DNA from: Mariniblastus fucicola
Lineage (GTDB): Bacteria; Planctomycetota; Planctomycetia; Pirellulales; Pirellulaceae
DNA: 64,000 bases
Assembly: GCF_008087665.1 (NCBI RefSeq)
Contig: NZ_CP042912.1
Span: 3,968,001 to 4,032,000, forward strand
Direction of reading: 5' to 3'
The notes under the pieces were generated by a model that was given only the letters and a program-made list of their open reading frames with translations, ran no database searches and was not told the origin of the DNA. Shown piece by piece: positions 1 to 7,865 of this stretch. Made by a program: the position numbers and the translations under genes. Position 1 is the first letter of the stretch. The number at the start of each line of letters is the position of its first letter.

Positions 1-641
1 TCGATCGCGTTTTCGTAGTCGGCGAGATGAGTCTTGTTTGTCGTGCCGACTTCTTTCAGTTTCGCGCCGCTGCACTCCATGACGTCGGGCAAACGATAGC
101 TGCCGCCGATTTCGATCAGTTGGCCGCGAGAAACAATGACTTCCTTACCCGCCGCCATCGCGGACAGAGTCAGCATCGTTGCAGCGGCGTTGTTATTGGT
201 AACAACGGCAGCTTCAGCGCCTGTCAGTTCACAGATCAGACGTTCCACAGCCTTGACACGCTGCCCGCGTTCACCAGTCATCAGGTTGATTTCGACACTG
301 GCGTAGCTCTTGGAGTTTTCGTTCACCGCTGCCAGAGCCTCGGCGGCCAAAGGTGCTCTGCCGAGTCCCGTATGCAGCACGATGCCGGTTCCATTGATGA
401 CGCGGCGGAGATACGGTCGCTCTTCGTTGCTTAACCAGTCCGCAATTCTGTCCGCCATCTCTGTCGGCGTCGGGATCGGAACCTCTCCAGCGGCGTCGAC
501 GACTTGCGTGCGGAGATCATCCAGAAACGTGCGAACACCTTCGGCGACAACGCCATGATTGATGTTCTCGACCATCTTTTTCAGCTGCGGGCTTTCCAAA
601 AGTTGGCTGACCGAAGGGAGATTGCGAAGGATGTTTGACAT
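1..641 (-). CDS. selA: L-seryl-tRNA(Sec) selenium transferase, N-terminal part (cut by window edge)
   Basis: PLP enzyme that converts seryl-tRNA(Sec) to selenocysteinyl-tRNA(Sec) using selenophosphate. The frame opens with ATG at 641 (MSNILRNLPSVSQLLESPQL) and stays open to base 1, so about 213 residues of a family usually near 450-470 are visible; the PLP-lysine half lies outside. Seen motifs typical of SelA are RRVINGTGIVLHTGLGRAPL at about residues 79-98, SVEINLMTGERG around residue 116 and the run LTGAEAAVVTNNNAA near residue 138, which forms the start of the PLP fold. It follows the HU-like gene on the same strand, 87 bases apart. Its presence says the organism makes selenocysteine, which fits the TGA-containing thioredoxin at 7866. 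selB often sits beside selA and would be expected off the left edge. Identification is strong from sequence alone. Confidence 0.93.
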   Translation of the reverse strand, partial: MSNILRNLPSVSQLLESPQLKKMVENINHGVVAEGVRTFLDDLRTQVVDAAGEVPIPTPTEMADRIADWLSNEERPYLRRVINGTGIVLHTGLGRAPLAAEALAAVNENSKSYASVEINLMTGERGQRVKAVERLICELTGAEAAVVTNNNAAATMLTLSAMAAGKEVIVSRGQLIEIGGSYRLPDVMECSGAKLKEVGTTNKTHLADYENAI

Positions 642-728
642 GATTGGCTCTGTTTTGAGTTCGATCAATTCATTGTAGCCGCGGTGCTCCGTCTGCCCAG
701 AGTGAGGGGTTTGGATCAGTCGACCGCG

Positions 729-1121
729 TTACTCTTCCTGTTCGCGTCGCTCACGCTCAAGACCTTCTTCCCGATCTTCGCTAAGCGTTTTCGCAGAAAG
801 CCGTTTGACTCGTTCGTCCATCTCGGTCCCGGACTTGAAGGTGACCACCTTTTTGGCTGGCAGCATAATCGGTTCGCCGGTGTTTGGGTTCCGACCCTTC
901 TTGGCCGCCCGATCCTTGATCTCAAAGACACCGAACTTTCGCAGCTCGATCCGGCCATCGCTCACCAGCCCGTCAAGGATCGAGTCGAGCGTTTTCTGGA
1001 CCGCTTCCCGAGCCAGCGTCTGGGGAATATCCAGAGCCTCGGCGACTTCTTTGGCGATTTCTTTTTTCGTCTTCAAACTGCGACCAAAAAATTCGGCTTG
1101 TGTCTTAACTACTGTCGCCAC
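729..1121 (-). CDS. HU-family DNA-binding protein
   Basis: Histone-like DNA-bending protein, predicted to act as a dimer on the nucleoid. The conserved part runs from TKKEIAKEVAEALDIPQ through GRIELRKFGVFEIKDRAAKK, GRNPNTGEPI and VTFKSGTEMDERV, which is the full HU fold including the DNA-binding beta arm with the conserved RNPxTG and F/G residues. After the fold comes a charged C-terminal tail ending in ERERREQEE. The start is uncertain: the frame is open up to a GTG at 1229, a GTG at 1121 preceded by a G-run gives 130 residues, and a TTG at 1076 would begin right before the domain. I chose 1121. HU proteins are usually about 90 residues, so both a short N-terminal extension and the acidic tail are extra. 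Confidence 0.85.
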   Translation of the reverse strand: MATVVKTQAEFFGRSLKTKKEIAKEVAEALDIPQTLAREAVQKTLDSILDGLVSDGRIELRKFGVFEIKDRAAKKGRNPNTGEPIMLPAKKVVTFKSGTEMDERVKRLSAKTLSEDREEGLERERREQEE

Positions 1122-1336
1122 CCCCAGCGGACTCACTATAGGATTGCCGTGGTCGATGGTCAACGAAGACAGAACGGATCCGGACACGTTGAAGTTCGGG
1201 AACTTTTTACAAAACCGCAGAAGTCTCACAAACTATTCGCAACCGTTACCAGGAACTGAACCTGCCGGTGAGTGCGACAGCCGTAGCGGGAAAGAAAGAA
1301 TCTGGCGAACGACCATTTTGCCATCGCCTGACGGGC

Positions 1337-1612
1337 TTAAATGTCTTCAGGAGGATCGTAGCTGGGACCAGGATCGTCGTCGCTGCTGTCGTTGTAGGCC
1401 GTCTCAATCTCGTGAGGAATCTTTTTGACGTCTTCCAGTTCCCGATCCAGTTCGGATTTGATCGAAGTCTGGATATCGTTCAGTCCCTTTCGAAACTGAG
1501 TGTACGACTGGCCAACAGAGCGAGCGACCTCTGGAAGTTTGCTACCGAACAACACGACTGCGACGATCGCAATCAGAACTAATTCAGAGGTACCGATTCC
1601 GCCTGGTAACAT
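1337..1612 (-). CDS. Tat translocase TatA/TatB-type subunit
   Basis: Membrane subunit of the twin-arginine translocase that exports folded proteins. The 91-residue product starts MLPGGIGTSELVLIAIVAVV, has a single N-terminal membrane helix, the FG hinge in VVLFGSKLPEVARSVG, then an amphipathic helix and an acidic C-terminal tail (SSDDDPGPSYDPPEDI). The longer, charged amphipathic region (DIQTSIKSELDRELEDVKK) leans toward TatB, but A and B cannot be told apart safely here. ATG at 1612 lies 4 bases past the TGA of the 32-residue ORF at 1617-1715, so translation is probably coupled along the cluster. tatC is not in the window. Confidence 0.88.
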   Translation of the reverse strand: MLPGGIGTSELVLIAIVAVVLFGSKLPEVARSVGQSYTQFRKGLNDIQTSIKSELDRELEDVKKIPHEIETAYNDSSDDDPGPSYDPPEDI

Positions 1613-1616
1613 GGGG

Positions 1617-1715
1617 TCAACGCTGGATCTGACAAATGAGTAGATAAACGAAAGCGACTAAACACAGAATTGCCAAAAGAGTGACTTCCGCGAAGCCGAT
1701 GCCGCCGGGAAACAT
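1617..1715 (-). CDS. Micro-Tat ORF (32 residues, TatA-like N-terminus only)
   Basis: A 32-codon frame lying exactly between the two tat genes. It begins MFPGGIGFAEVTLLAIL, matching the start of the downstream TatA/B-type protein (MLPGGIGTSE) and the FAEV/WAEV pattern of TatA, and continues with an unbroken hydrophobic stretch (LAILCLVAFVYLLIC) ending in QIQR and TGA. It lacks the FG hinge and the whole amphipathic helix. The ATG is one base after the TAG of the upstream tatA-like gene, and its stop is 4 bases before the next ATG, so the three frames tile without gaps. Either a genuine single-helix Tat accessory peptide or a decayed third tatA copy; that it is translated is inferred from the spacing. 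Confidence 0.55.
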   Translation of the reverse strand: MFPGGIGFAEVTLLAILCLVAFVYLLICQIQR

Positions 1716-1716
1716 G

Positions 1717-1941
1717 CTAGACGTCCGCAGTTTCTTTTTCTTCGACTTTTGACTTTGAATCTGAAGTCGATTCTTCCTCTGAATCCTCTTCGAGCGACTT
1801 TGGTTTCTGAGCCATTCCGGCTTTGAATTCGTTGACGCTTCTGCCCATGTTGCGCATCAGCGAAGGCAGCTTTGCTCCACCGAACAACAGCACGAAAATT
1901 CCAGCGATGAGGGCGACTTCGGCCCAGCCTAAACCAAACAT
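1717..1941 (-). CDS. tatA: Sec-independent translocase TatA
   Basis: Pore-forming subunit of the twin-arginine export system. The 74-residue protein opens MFGLGWAEVALIAGIFVLLF, then GGAKLPSLMRNMGRSVNEFK: one membrane helix, the glycine hinge and the conserved amphipathic helix with LP and R-N-G-R-S. The tail is very acidic and serine-rich (SLEEDSEEESTSDSKSKVEE). Length is usual for TatA. A purine-rich AAGGG lies about 6 bases before the ATG. It is first of three closely packed frames on this strand. A substrate within the window is the twin-arginine protein at 30592-31857. Confidence 0.9.
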   Translation of the reverse strand: MFGLGWAEVALIAGIFVLLFGGAKLPSLMRNMGRSVNEFKAGMAQKPKSLEEDSEEESTSDSKSKVEEKETADV

Positions 1942-2219
1942 GTTTTTTCCCTTAAGCAGAGTTCTTTCTGTTCTGCGACAGCAGCCTCAAAAATCAGATC
2001 CGAGACGTGTCTAGGTATCTTAGAATCGGCCCTGATACTGGTCAAACCCTGAAACACGCTGCGGGTGCTGAGAATAAGGTAATTGTGAGCCGGATTGTCG
2101 CGAATGGGAGGGTGCCAAGGCGGAAAGCCAGCTTTCCATGGTGACCTCAAGCGGCCACAACGATTCGGACTGCAGACCTGAACACATTACCAAATCCTTC
2201 AACGAGAGCTAACCAGCAC

Positions 2220-3233
2220 TCACGGAGATTCGCCCACAGCCGAGTCTTCCGCGCGAATCTTGATGGCTTCGCCGATCACCTGCTCGACAGACCAGTGGGC
2301 TGCTTCTTCATCGAGCGGATTGAAAGCAGCCATCTCTGCGTTGACGATGTAAGCAGCTCGCGGAGCCATGCACTCGAGAACCCGTTTGGCGACCGAAGGC
2401 AGCGTCGACCGAAGAGCGCCTGCCCATGCCGACGTGTCGACGCGCTTGAGCAGTTTTGCGATTTGCGAGTCGCTAAAATTCGCGATGTCGTTCATCGTCA
2501 AAATTCGCTGCGTCAGTTCCTCAGCCAACTCATTGTCGCGGTCCCTCAACCACGCCAACACGCCGTCCCGAGTCTTTCGATCCGACAGGCTGAGCAAATC
2601 AGCCGCGACCGCGAATCCCTGCTTCGTACAATGCTCAATCGCCAGCATTCGTTTGGCACGCATCCGCAGTTCGTAGCGAAGCCCCATCAATTTGGCATCA
2701 TCAATGATATCCAACTCGCACAGGCGACGAATCACCGACATGCGAAATGCCGGATCAAGATCGCGAGTGATCGACGAAGCGAACTCTGGCGATAGAGACG
2801 ACATCACCATGGCCACATTGAGCGGATGTTCAGTTTCCAGCAACTGTCGCCGAGCCCGCGAATCCATGTACTTCAAAAAAGCAAACGGCTCCGTGTTCGG
2901 CCCCAGCGAATCCTGCGGCCACAGCCACGTTTCATCGTACTGAAACGTTTCCCTCGCCGCTGGCTGGACTGACGGTTCGACATCGGACTCAATCAGATTA
3001 GCCGACGCCGGGCGATGATGCCCGGCGGAGCCAAACGTCTGCTCGCGAAACCGCCGAGAGATCTGATGCAGTTCTTGTCCAGAAATCTTGTTCAACGATT
3101 CGAGCGAATCCATTGAGTCCATCAGCTGATGTTGGCTCTGGTCGTCCAGACGCGAGAGCACGTCCGAGACCATTTCATCCGGCAGACTGTTGAGCACAAT
3201 CGCAGCGTCACGAAGTTGTTGTGATGGACTCAT
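2220..3233 (-). CDS. FliG-like protein (flagellar rotor-switch fold)
   Basis: 337 residues with FliG-type helical repeats. The N-terminal part (AAIVLNSLPDEMVSDVLSRL) resembles the FliG start, the middle domain carries the EHPxxxA signature as TEHPLNVAMVMSSLSPEFAS near residue 140, and the C-terminal half has LAEELTQRILTMNDIANFSD and QIAKLLKRVDTSAWAGALRS followed by KRVLECMAPRAAYIV, aligning by eye with FliG-C. The FeDl-type motif is weakened and I cannot see the full set of torque-generating charged residues. No signal peptide or membrane segment. It is the last gene of a probable operon behind the secretin (4193-7372) and the lipoprotein (3260-4189), with 26 bases to the latter. True FliG sits with fliF/fliM; here no flagellar gene is near, so a paralogue with a different partner is likely. 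Confidence 0.75.
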   Translation of the reverse strand: MSPSQQLRDAAIVLNSLPDEMVSDVLSRLDDQSQHQLMDSMDSLESLNKISGQELHQISRRFREQTFGSAGHHRPASANLIESDVEPSVQPAARETFQYDETWLWPQDSLGPNTEPFAFLKYMDSRARRQLLETEHPLNVAMVMSSLSPEFASSITRDLDPAFRMSVIRRLCELDIIDDAKLMGLRYELRMRAKRMLAIEHCTKQGFAVAADLLSLSDRKTRDGVLAWLRDRDNELAEELTQRILTMNDIANFSDSQIAKLLKRVDTSAWAGALRSTLPSVAKRVLECMAPRAAYIVNAEMAAFNPLDEEAAHWSVEQVIGEAIKIRAEDSAVGESP

Positions 3234-3259
3234 GGAAGTGGTCCTTTCGGTAGCGACGA

Positions 3260-4189
3260 TTAGAGCTGCCCTGGCATTCCGAAGACGTTGCCTTCACCGA
3301 TTGCTTCCCGACGTTTCTTGCGAGCCTCTTCGAGTCTCGTGAGCGGTCGGTTCGGCATCGAATCTGAAACAGCGGCTTTCTCTGTCAAAGTCGCCGACGA
3401 CTTTTTCGACGAGGAAGCGTTTCCTGTTTCTTGCAAACGTTTTTGGGTTGCCATAGGGACACGAATGGTCGTCGTGCGGACACTTTTATCCTGCGACGCT
3501 TCATCGACCCCACCAGCAGCGACGACTTTCGACGCATCGCCTGTGGATTGGATGAAGTTGGCCTGAGACACCGGATCTGAGTCTCCGTCCGATGAAATTT
3601 CGTCGTGCGAAACCAGTTTCTCTTTGTACAACTTCTCTTCCTTGGACGGCGTGTGCAGCGTATAGATTGCCTGACCCGCCTTCACGATCTTTCCTTCCGG
3701 TGTGCGGAAGAAAGGAATCAGCGTCACGCTTTTGTCAGGCGCCCCAACTTCATCCCAGTCAATCCAGACGCTGTAGGAGTCTCCCAGTCCGGACTTGCTG
3801 TACCGTCGTTGCAGCTTGCTGTTTTCAAGCACGATCTTTTGATCCGCTTTACTGCCTTGACGTTCCGTATTGGAATCGTCGAAGCCGTAGATCACGAGTT
3901 CGCCTTCGGCACGAATCGGAGCACCGCTCTGATCGTAGAGGAAAATTCTTCCGCCAAAACCACGCATCGCAGGCTTTCCAGGGTGAGTCCGAACGGAATC
4001 TTTCCAGATGGCCAGCATCTTTTCCGGCGTCCCATACGTCGGTAGTTCCGCTTCGGGCTTCGCCGTCTCTGCCTTGTCACCATTGCTGCGAGTCAGCGAT
4101 GGCATCTTCGGCATGTGTGGTTTGAAGACTGAACATCCAGTCGAGAGGACGACTGCAACCAACACCATTGTCAAAATTCGAGTCTTCAT
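3260..4189 (-). CDS. Lipoprotein in secretin operon, function unknown
   Basis: 309 residues. N-terminal lipoprotein signal ILTMVLVAVVLSTGCSVF with the lipobox LSTGC at residues 15-19. A low-complexity linker (PKMPSLTRSNGDKAETAKPE) leads to a beta-rich domain containing GGRIFLYDQSGAPIRAEGEL and VTLIPFFRTPEGKIVKAGQA, then a Ser/Lys-rich tail ending KKRREAIGEGNVFGMPGQL. I do not recognise a named family. The gene starts 3 bases after the stop of the secretin and is followed after 26 bases by the FliG-like gene, so a role at the secretin, for example as an outer-membrane pilotin or periplasmic partner, is a reasonable inference but nothing in the sequence proves it. Confidence 0.75.
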   Translation of the reverse strand: MKTRILTMVLVAVVLSTGCSVFKPHMPKMPSLTRSNGDKAETAKPEAELPTYGTPEKMLAIWKDSVRTHPGKPAMRGFGGRIFLYDQSGAPIRAEGELVIYGFDDSNTERQGSKADQKIVLENSKLQRRYSKSGLGDSYSVWIDWDEVGAPDKSVTLIPFFRTPEGKIVKAGQAIYTLHTPSKEEKLYKEKLVSHDEISSDGDSDPVSQANFIQSTGDASKVVAAGGVDEASQDKSVRTTTIRVPMATQKRLQETGNASSSKKSSATLTEKAAVSDSMPNRPLTRLEEARKKRREAIGEGNVFGMPGQL

Positions 4190-4192
4190 GGT

Positions 4193-7100
4193 TTAGTCCT
4201 GCTGTTGGCTGCGAAGTTCTTTGAGTTCCTCGAAGTCGCGACGATTGCGATCGTTGCGGTTCGAAGGATTGTTGCCGCGGATACGGTCCGCGATTTTGGC
4301 AACCGGCGACTCTTTCAGGCTCAGCTTCATTTTGTCCATAAAGCCAACCTGCTTGACCGACTGGGACGTACTTACCGTTCGCGAAACAGGATCGATCTGC
4401 TGTTGGTCAGCGTTCGTGTTTTCGCTGTACCAGTCGATCTCTCCTTCTCCGCCCGGGTAAACGGTTCGGGAAGCATCCAGATCAGCGTGTGCAGGATCGA
4501 AATCCGTGTTGCCATAGACTTCGGCGACGTCACACAGACACCAGTGCATCCGTTCCATTTCATCGGCGTTCTGGGCGTCGACGATTCCTTCGGCATCAAC
4601 GAGGTAAGGTGTCATGATGATCAGCAACTCGGTTCGAGCAGCTTGATCGGATTCGAACTTGAAAAGTGGGCCGATGAAAGGCAGGTCCGAAAGGATCGGA
4701 GCACCTCGCTCTGCGTGCTGTTTCGACTCCTGAATCAGGCCAGAGAACACAATCGTTTGTCCCGAGCGTGAAATGATGGTCGTCTGAGCTTCAGTCGCGT
4801 TGATCGGAGCCTGACGAACAACGTTACCGTTGTTGTCGACCGCGACCGCGACTCCGTCTTCTTCCTGGCCAAGGCTTGATTTCACAATGTTGACGAACAT
4901 GGTGATCATTCCGTCAGGACTGACGCGAGGCGTGATCTCAAGGATGACACCGACATCTTTTTCCTCGACTCCGTTGGAAATTCCACCGAAGTTCGTTTGC
5001 GTACTGCTTGTGATTCGCGGCACCGATTGTCCGACCGACACACGGCCCTGAAGGTTCTCCAGAGTCATGATGTGCGGACGGCTGAGAACGCGAAGACAAT
5101 TACGATCTTTCAGGGCTCGCAGCAGAACGTTGATCGATTCGTTTCCTGCCGACAGCACCAATCCACCATAACCCAACTCCGCATTGGTCTGCCCGATGTT
5201 CAGGTTCGAAAGAGCACTTGCGGCCAGATTTCTAGGAGAGACCGAGTTCTGGTTTGCAATGCCTGCCCCGTTGAAGTCAAAGCCAGTACCTGTAATTGCT
5301 CCGTCAGCTCCAACCGTGGTGCTTCGATCGAACAACAGTGAGTCCTGAATTCCAAGCTCGACGCCGAATTCTTCCAACGAGCCAAGGCTGACTTCCGCCA
5401 TCATGACTTTGACTTTGACCATAGGCGGTCTGCGATCCAGACGGCGAATGATATTTTCGATCTCCGGAAAGTTCTCTGGCAACGTGCTGATGATCAGACT
5501 GTTGCTACCAAGCTCGGGGACGATCACGATTTCCTGATCGGCCAAAACGGCTCCACCAGCAGTCCGCGGGTCCTGAGCCAGCACGTCAGAACGAGAGTCC
5601 AGCAAGTTGTTGAGAGCTTCCTCGACGTCCAGCACGTTTGAATTGCTAAGCCGATAGACAACCGTCTCGCGGCGTGAACGCAGGTCTTCGTCAAGACGGT
5701 TGAGCAAGTCTTCGACGACTTGCAAGTCTCCGCCCGGCCCAGTCGCGATGATCGAGTTCGTTCTCTGGTCGATCGCAAAACGAAGGTTGATCAACGCGGC
5801 ACCCGGAGTCGTTGACACCGTCTGCAACGGCAACTCGGCAAGAGCACCGGTTTGGTTTTGCTGGCCCTGAGCATCGTCGGCACCGAAGATGGATTCGAGC
5901 ATGGTCAACAGTTGCTCCGCGTCGCCGTTGACGATCTGGAACACCTTGATCATTGTCTCAGCGTTGGGTAATCGATCCAACTGTTTAATCAGTTCTGCGA
6001 CCAACGGCATTGCACTGGCCGGACCGCGAACGATGATCGAGTTGGATGCCGAATCTGGGGTTACGCGAACGTTGAACAGCAAACCGGTAGTGACGACTTT
6101 GCCATCGGCTCCAACAGTTTCCAGTTGAAGTTTCGAAGGCGTGATCTCAGATGAGAATTCGTTTCCATCCTGACCAGGCTGGCTTGGCTGAATCCCGCCG
6201 CCCTGAGAGTTGGATTGAATCGGAGTCGGAACATTCTTCAGAGCACCGTTGATGGCGTCCTGCAGGATAATGGCAAGGTCACCGGCAATCGCGTTTTGCA
6301 ACTGGAAAACGCGAACGCTTTTCGTCGACAAAACTTCGTCCTCGTCGATGTCGATCGCACTAATCAACAGTTTCGCCTGCTGAATCACCTGTGCGTTTCC
6401 GCGAACCACAATCACATTGCTGCGATAGTCCGCGACCACAGTCCATGCTCCGACAGGAAACGCTTCTCCGTCCTGATTGCCACGGAAGAACTCTTCGAGG
6501 CGACGTTTGGCATCTGGTGCCGAAACGTGTTTCAGATTGAAGGAAGCGAAGTCCTTTGCGTCCTCAGGTTGGACGTCGGACTCAATTTTGTTGACGATGT
6601 CGCGAACGGCATCAATCGCGGGCTGGCTACCAAAGACAAGCAACGCGTTCGGCGATTTCAGCGGAACGATCTCTGCTTTTCCGACTTTCGATTCGTAGTT
6701 CGCGTCGTAGATTTGACGGATCGATTCCGAAATCGTTTCACTGTTGGAGTAACGCAGCGGAATTCGTTCCGGCACCCGAACTTCTTCTTCGGTGGACTGG
6801 CGAATCTCGTCAAGCTTTCGCTCGACGATCAGGACATCGGCGGGAGCACCAATCACGGTCAACTTGTTCGTCTTTTCGTCGACGACAATCTTTACCGTGC
6901 CTGAAAGCCCCTGGAACAAAGGATTGTCCGGCTCGATCTGGGCAACCTCGCCAGGCTGTTGTTGGTCCTGCCCTGGAATCTGTCGAATCGCAGGCATCAT
7001 TGCAGGAACGTTTCCGGTCGCTGGTGCTTCCCAGGCGACGGGAGCCACCATCCCCTCAGCAGGCTGGGGCTCAACCGCAACAGGTTGTTGCGATTTCTCA

Positions 7101-7372
7101 AACTTGGGGAATTTGTCGAAACGCGAATCAAGCAGCGAACCATTCGCGCTCTTCCCATTGATCGCCGGGACCGGTGAGAACTGAATGTCTCCAGCATCAG
7201 AAAGACTTTGCTGAGCGTCCGTTCTAAGTCGAATGCGAGCTTCGTTCGAACTCTGCTCGGTGGGTGCCGTTGATTCGCTCTGCTGTGCCAGGCCCGTTTG
7301 GGTCAACGCCAGGAAAGCAAAAGAGGTTGTCGCCGCGATCTTGCGGAGCAACGTCCAGTCTTGGGATTTCAT
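4193..7372 (-). CDS. Secretin (GspD/PilQ superfamily), outer-membrane channel
   Basis: 1059-residue secretin, the ring-forming outer-membrane channel of type II secretion or pilus-type systems. Signal peptide at the start (LLRKIAATTSFAFLALTQTG ending LAQ). Several N-type ring domains follow, recognisable by repeats such as NALLVFGSQPAIDAVRDIV, SNVIVVRGNAQVIQQAKLLI, NSIIVRGPASAMPLVAELIK and NSLIISTLPENFPEIENII. The secretin core spans roughly residues 690-950: RVLSRPHIMTLENLQGRVSV, VGVILEITPRVSPDG, SGQTIVFSGLIQ and ILSDLPFIGPLFKF, ending LLIIMTPYLVD. It is long for the family (usual 600-750) because of extra N-domains. ATG at 7372 chosen since AAGGA lies 8 bases before it and the signal peptide begins there; the frame is open further upstream. 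No GspE/GspF-type genes are present nearby. Confidence 0.92.
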   Translation of the reverse strand: MKSQDWTLLRKIAATTSFAFLALTQTGLAQQSESTAPTEQSSNEARIRLRTDAQQSLSDAGDIQFSPVPAINGKSANGSLLDSRFDKFPKFEKSQQPVAVEPQPAEGMVAPVAWEAPATGNVPAMMPAIRQIPGQDQQQPGEVAQIEPDNPLFQGLSGTVKIVVDEKTNKLTVIGAPADVLIVERKLDEIRQSTEEEVRVPERIPLRYSNSETISESIRQIYDANYESKVGKAEIVPLKSPNALLVFGSQPAIDAVRDIVNKIESDVQPEDAKDFASFNLKHVSAPDAKRRLEEFFRGNQDGEAFPVGAWTVVADYRSNVIVVRGNAQVIQQAKLLISAIDIDEDEVLSTKSVRVFQLQNAIAGDLAIILQDAINGALKNVPTPIQSNSQGGGIQPSQPGQDGNEFSSEITPSKLQLETVGADGKVVTTGLLFNVRVTPDSASNSIIVRGPASAMPLVAELIKQLDRLPNAETMIKVFQIVNGDAEQLLTMLESIFGADDAQGQQNQTGALAELPLQTVSTTPGAALINLRFAIDQRTNSIIATGPGGDLQVVEDLLNRLDEDLRSRRETVVYRLSNSNVLDVEEALNNLLDSRSDVLAQDPRTAGGAVLADQEIVIVPELGSNSLIISTLPENFPEIENIIRRLDRRPPMVKVKVMMAEVSLGSLEEFGVELGIQDSLLFDRSTTVGADGAITGTGFDFNGAGIANQNSVSPRNLAASALSNLNIGQTNAELGYGGLVLSAGNESINVLLRALKDRNCLRVLSRPHIMTLENLQGRVSVGQSVPRITSSTQTNFGGISNGVEEKDVGVILEITPRVSPDGMITMFVNIVKSSLGQEEDGVAVAVDNNGNVVRQAPINATEAQTTIISRSGQTIVFSGLIQESKQHAERGAPILSDLPFIGPLFKFESDQAARTELLIIMTPYLVDAEGIVDAQNADEMERMHWCLCDVAEVYGNTDFDPAHADLDASRTVYPGGEGEIDWYSENTNADQQQIDPVSRTVSTSQSVKQVGFMDKMKLSLKESPVAKIADRIRGNNPSNRNDRNRRDFEELKELRSQQQD

Positions 7373-7865
7373 ATCGGAATTCCTTGAGTGAGTTTTGAGT
7401 CCCACAGCAACGAACCAACAGCGCCGTCCACGTACACCCCTGCGCGGGCACGGACACATAATCACCAATCGTGACAACGTCACTGAGGTAAAGAAGTTGG
7501 GTCGAAATTGAATGCGGGATAGCCAAGCAGTTTTGCGGAAACTGTCCTTAGCCGTCCTATTTTTCGGCAAACTGAACGTGCGCATTAGAATAATTTCGTT
7601 CGATACAAACGGGAAATCTGGAAAACTTCCACACGGTTTGTGAAGCTGGGGAACGCGGGGCGAGCTTGCCGTTACGACTTTGCGGGCAAGGCAATTGGTG
7701 ACGCTGGCACGTCGATTTGCCCGAAAAATTGAGCTCCAGGACGTGGATCAAAATCTAGCTGGTAAACACAAAGCAAGCCGCTGACTTTGGGCGACGACTC
7801 CCCGCCTGCGTTGTGATGGCAGATGATTCATTACATTCGCCGCAAGCACGAACTACAATTCTGCG
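7373..7865. other. Intergenic region between divergent secretin and selenoprotein genes
   Basis: About 490 bases with no convincing gene. It must hold the promoters of the minus-strand secretin operon and of the plus-strand thioredoxin. The only structure I noticed is a short CTTGCC/GGCAAG stem at 7665-7690, too small to interpret. I found no clear sigma-70 boxes by eye. Confidence 0.6.

Noticed and set aside
642-728. Possible tRNA-Sec gene beside selA
   Set aside because: No acceptor stem, GTTCGA T-loop context or long variable arm could be paired in this 87-base gap.
1617-1715. TGA ending the micro-Tat frame read as selenocysteine
   Set aside because: The frame after the TGA leads out of register with the next tat gene and shows no Tat-like sequence, so a normal stop is simpler.
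1929-2202. Overlapping minus-strand frames between tatA and the FliG-like gene
   Set aside because: Low-complexity translations with no motif or ribosome site; left as intergenic.
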